Positions 61,348 to 64,000 of a DNA stretch of 64,000 nucleotides are shown here, piece by piece; position 1 is the first letter of the stretch; every line of letters starts with the position of its first letter. The translations under genes were made by a program, and so were the position numbers. Origin of the DNA: Druceiella hillmani (Eukaryota > Arthropoda > Insecta > Lepidoptera > Hepialidae). The notes beneath the pieces are model-generated. The model was not told the DNA's origin and did not search any database. It saw only the letters and a program-made list of their open reading frames with translations. The stretch lies in NCBI GenBank assembly GCA_039881145.1, contig JAYKKI010000039.1, positions 20,454,001 through 20,518,000 of the forward strand, given 5' to 3'.

Positions 61348-64000
61348 ATTGATTCGTGTAAAATATTTATGTTCAAAGTGCAATGCAATCATTGCATTGA
61401 GTATTTAGAAAGCAAGGCGATATTTATTTACTGTCTTTTGACATTTTATAGTTTTTCAATTATTGAAAGTTGTTGAGTGCTTAATTCGAACAACAAAACA
61501 AAATATTGATTTTCTTTAAACAGAAACTGTATTAAATTCTATTTACATCATCCCTTAGTATAGTTCATAACACTAACAAAAAAAAATTATTTAATGTTTT
61601 TCTCTGATTCTTGAAAGAACACAGAAGTAATTTTTTATTTTTAATTCATTAGGTATCTTACAGTTTATTAGCTTTTAGTTCTTATAATAGTAATGGTAAG
61701 AGAGAAATCCTTCTGCATGTGGGACACTGGTGAATCTGTTCCAAGTTATCCAAGTCGAATACCATACACTAGCAATTACATCTGACCGAGTGGGCGTAAG
61801 CATTTATTTACTTAACTTTATTCTAATTAAAGTAATTCATTAAGTATTGAACTAACTTTCTAGATGCAAAGTAAAAACGAGTGTGAATGTAACTAGAATC
61901 ATGTAATGGATTATTTTATAATTATAATCACATACTGAAAATATGAGGATTACAAGTATTTGATGTTTCAATGAATAGAGCGGCATTCAAACCATTTCGT
62001 AGCGGCTGAGAATATTTTATTTTCATTCCTTTGGAAGCTGCTTGCTTTTTAAGCAATAAAAACTTTCAATAAGCTAGTCCACTGGATGTTTTATTCTACA
62101 GAGTTATTGTATAAAATCAGCATTGAATACTAAACAACTAAAGAATACAAGTTAGCAACGTTGACTGAATATGTTTATAAAATAATTTAAAAAATTTATG
62201 TTGTAAATAATGATATATTACCAAGAGCTATAAAAATAAAACATGCCTTCATGTCGTGTGAACTTAACGCTTCATTTCTTCTTATGAGGTGTCTAAATTA
62301 AATTGATTTTTTGCATGATATAATACTCCTCAATCGATTTTGCAACAAAACTACAGAACATAGAGCGATCTTATAATTTATTTACATGATCTTGTATTTG
62401 TCTCCTCCAAAGACAGAGTCAATTGACAAATAATGGACGAGCGGTACTAATACGTCCGTATAATGAAAACAATGTGTTTCCATGTCGTATTTGCAATTAA
62501 GTTAAAATATGTCAATCAATGTGACAATTCCAACATAACAAATTTCTTTGATCTGTTTTCAATTGATAAGTAAAAACCAAACACCGATGAATAAAAATCA
62601 AGCACTACACTCGAAATAGTTTTCATATAAATGTGTTTAAGTCCATTAAATAAATTGTAAATGGAACCTGCACTTGTATTTCGAAAGGATAACTCAATTT
62701 TTATCAAGCCAGTTTCAGAACATCATGGGGTGTGCATGAAGTATCTTTTGAAAATTGTTGACAATATAAAGATTTATAGAGCTGATTCGACCAATAATTT
62801 TCGACCAATTGTGGTCATAATTTGCTAATTTGTTACGAGATATTTATCTGTAGATTAAATCATCTAAACCATCACCAGTTAATGTTAGTGGAAAATGTCT
62901 CTTACAATAGATTGGACACATTCAAGAAATTAATTCCTATAAAATCAATACTACTTTATAACACCCCTGTCAGGAAAACTCTACGTAGACATTTATATAG
63001 ATTCAGCAGTATATAGACAGCAAAATTGAGCATTAAGTAGGTTCTACTTACACTATTGTAAAATTTTGTGTGGCTTGTAAATTTGCATTTTATATTTTTT
63101 ATTCAGTAATAAATAGTGGCAATAAATTTAAGTAATGTGGTAGAATTCTTAATAGGGTATCAGTAAATTAAAAGCATATTGACTGATATTTTATTACTTC
63201 AATGATTTATTACACAACTTAAAAGTAATATGTTTCAAATGACCATAATAACTATAATAAGTTGTCATTAATAATTGAACTACTCGTATCTTTGTGATGA
63301 TCAGCAATTGTTCTAATGTTAAGAAAACATTTTTTGTGACAATATGACAGTGGTTTTGCACTTTATGCTTCAATATTGTAGCTAAAACGATTGAATTCAA
63401 AGTCGTGTTTATAGTATACAATATAGATACAACTAGAATAATTAAGTTATTTACTATTGTTATTTATCAATATTAAAAACTTATTAATTAGAGAATTATT
63501 TAATGTCTGTTTCTCTGATCTGATCTTAATCTGTCTGTTTTCTGAATATTCTCCAACATGTATTACTCGTAGTGTGCCAAAGACACACATTGTTCTTGAC
63601 TTGTAACATTTTAACCCACAGTCCGATATCCATTGAAATTTTATCTTCTTTTCTCGCACTGTCAGCTCAAAAATTAAAACTATTTTCATTTCACTTTAAA
63701 CCATGTATTTTTTAATACATTGTCTTAGAGATAATGGATTACAGTGATGTGTTGATTCAAATTGCAAACCTGTTCTATATACAATATATTGTTACATCAC
63801 ATTTTGATATTCCAATTTTTATTCAAAATTAGAGATGTGGTATCTCTGTGAAAATGTTATAATAATTTTAATAATTTTGCAATTATGTCTAGTTTTTAAT
63901 TGAGAAATAGACTTTTGGCACTGATGACAATTGCAAGTATAGTATTTGGGCATTTCTATACTAACCGCAATACTTTAATTTATTTAAAGGAGTTCAAAAG
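61348..64000. other. Start of a third duplicated unit, then non-genic sequence
   Basis: 61660-61790 resembles 42360-42490 and 61850-62150 resembles 42740-43200, the head-to-head region between an A-type and a B-type receptor. After about 62150 I cannot follow the similarity, and no B-type exon is visible before the window ends. Confidence 0.55.

Overview
This is a very AT-rich stretch of insect nuclear DNA carrying a cluster of chemoreceptor genes of the gustatory receptor (GR) family. Genes are split by GT-AG introns. The encoded proteins are about 390-residue polytopic membrane proteins with the insect TYxxxxxQ type signature in the last membrane segment, which is diagnostic for insect GRs. 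Relics of mariner-like, piggyBac-like, jockey-type LINE and Ty3/gypsy-like elements, tRNA-like SINE heads and long (TA)n tracts fill the rest. I cannot name the order or species from sequence alone.

Layout: 0.9-2.1 kb holds a dead mariner-like transposon (minus). 5.0-11.6 kb is an intact four-exon GR on the minus strand (GR-A), whose third intron contains a second mariner relic. 12.2-19.0 kb is non-genic, with a (TA)n tract, a piggyBac-like relic, hairpins and a degenerate tandem repeat. 21.6-25.3 kb (GR-B1) and 29.1-34.4 kb (GR-C) are intact four-exon GRs on the plus strand; GR-C carries an antisense jockey-type LINE fragment in intron 3. 44.7-49.0 kb (GR-B2) is a close paralog of GR-B1 with a one-base lesion that stops translation before the last membrane segment. 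Minus-strand relics of the GR-A type lie at 41.3-41.9, 55.7-56.3 and 60.6-61.3 kb. 49.9-53.9 kb is a decayed Ty3/gypsy-like element (minus).

All four GRs share one exon plan: a long first exon of 771-777 bases, a short second exon (78 bases, 51 in GR-B2), a third exon of 154 bases (142 in GR-C), and a final exon of about 180 bases carrying the signature; intron phases are 0, 0, 1. I assembled exons 2-4 by reading splice sites and reading frames directly.

The cluster grew by segmental duplication. The stretch from about 13.7 to 25.87 kb is matched, with interruptions, by about 36.1 to 49.87 kb. The repeated unit seems to be a head-to-head pair, an A-type GR on the minus strand beside a B-type GR on the plus strand; a third unit begins at 61.3 kb and runs towards the window end. 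I found no operon-like, CRISPR or prokaryotic features and no convincing new molecular system. The most interesting content is the birth-and-death history of the receptors and an unusual number of near-perfect short-spacer inverted repeats.
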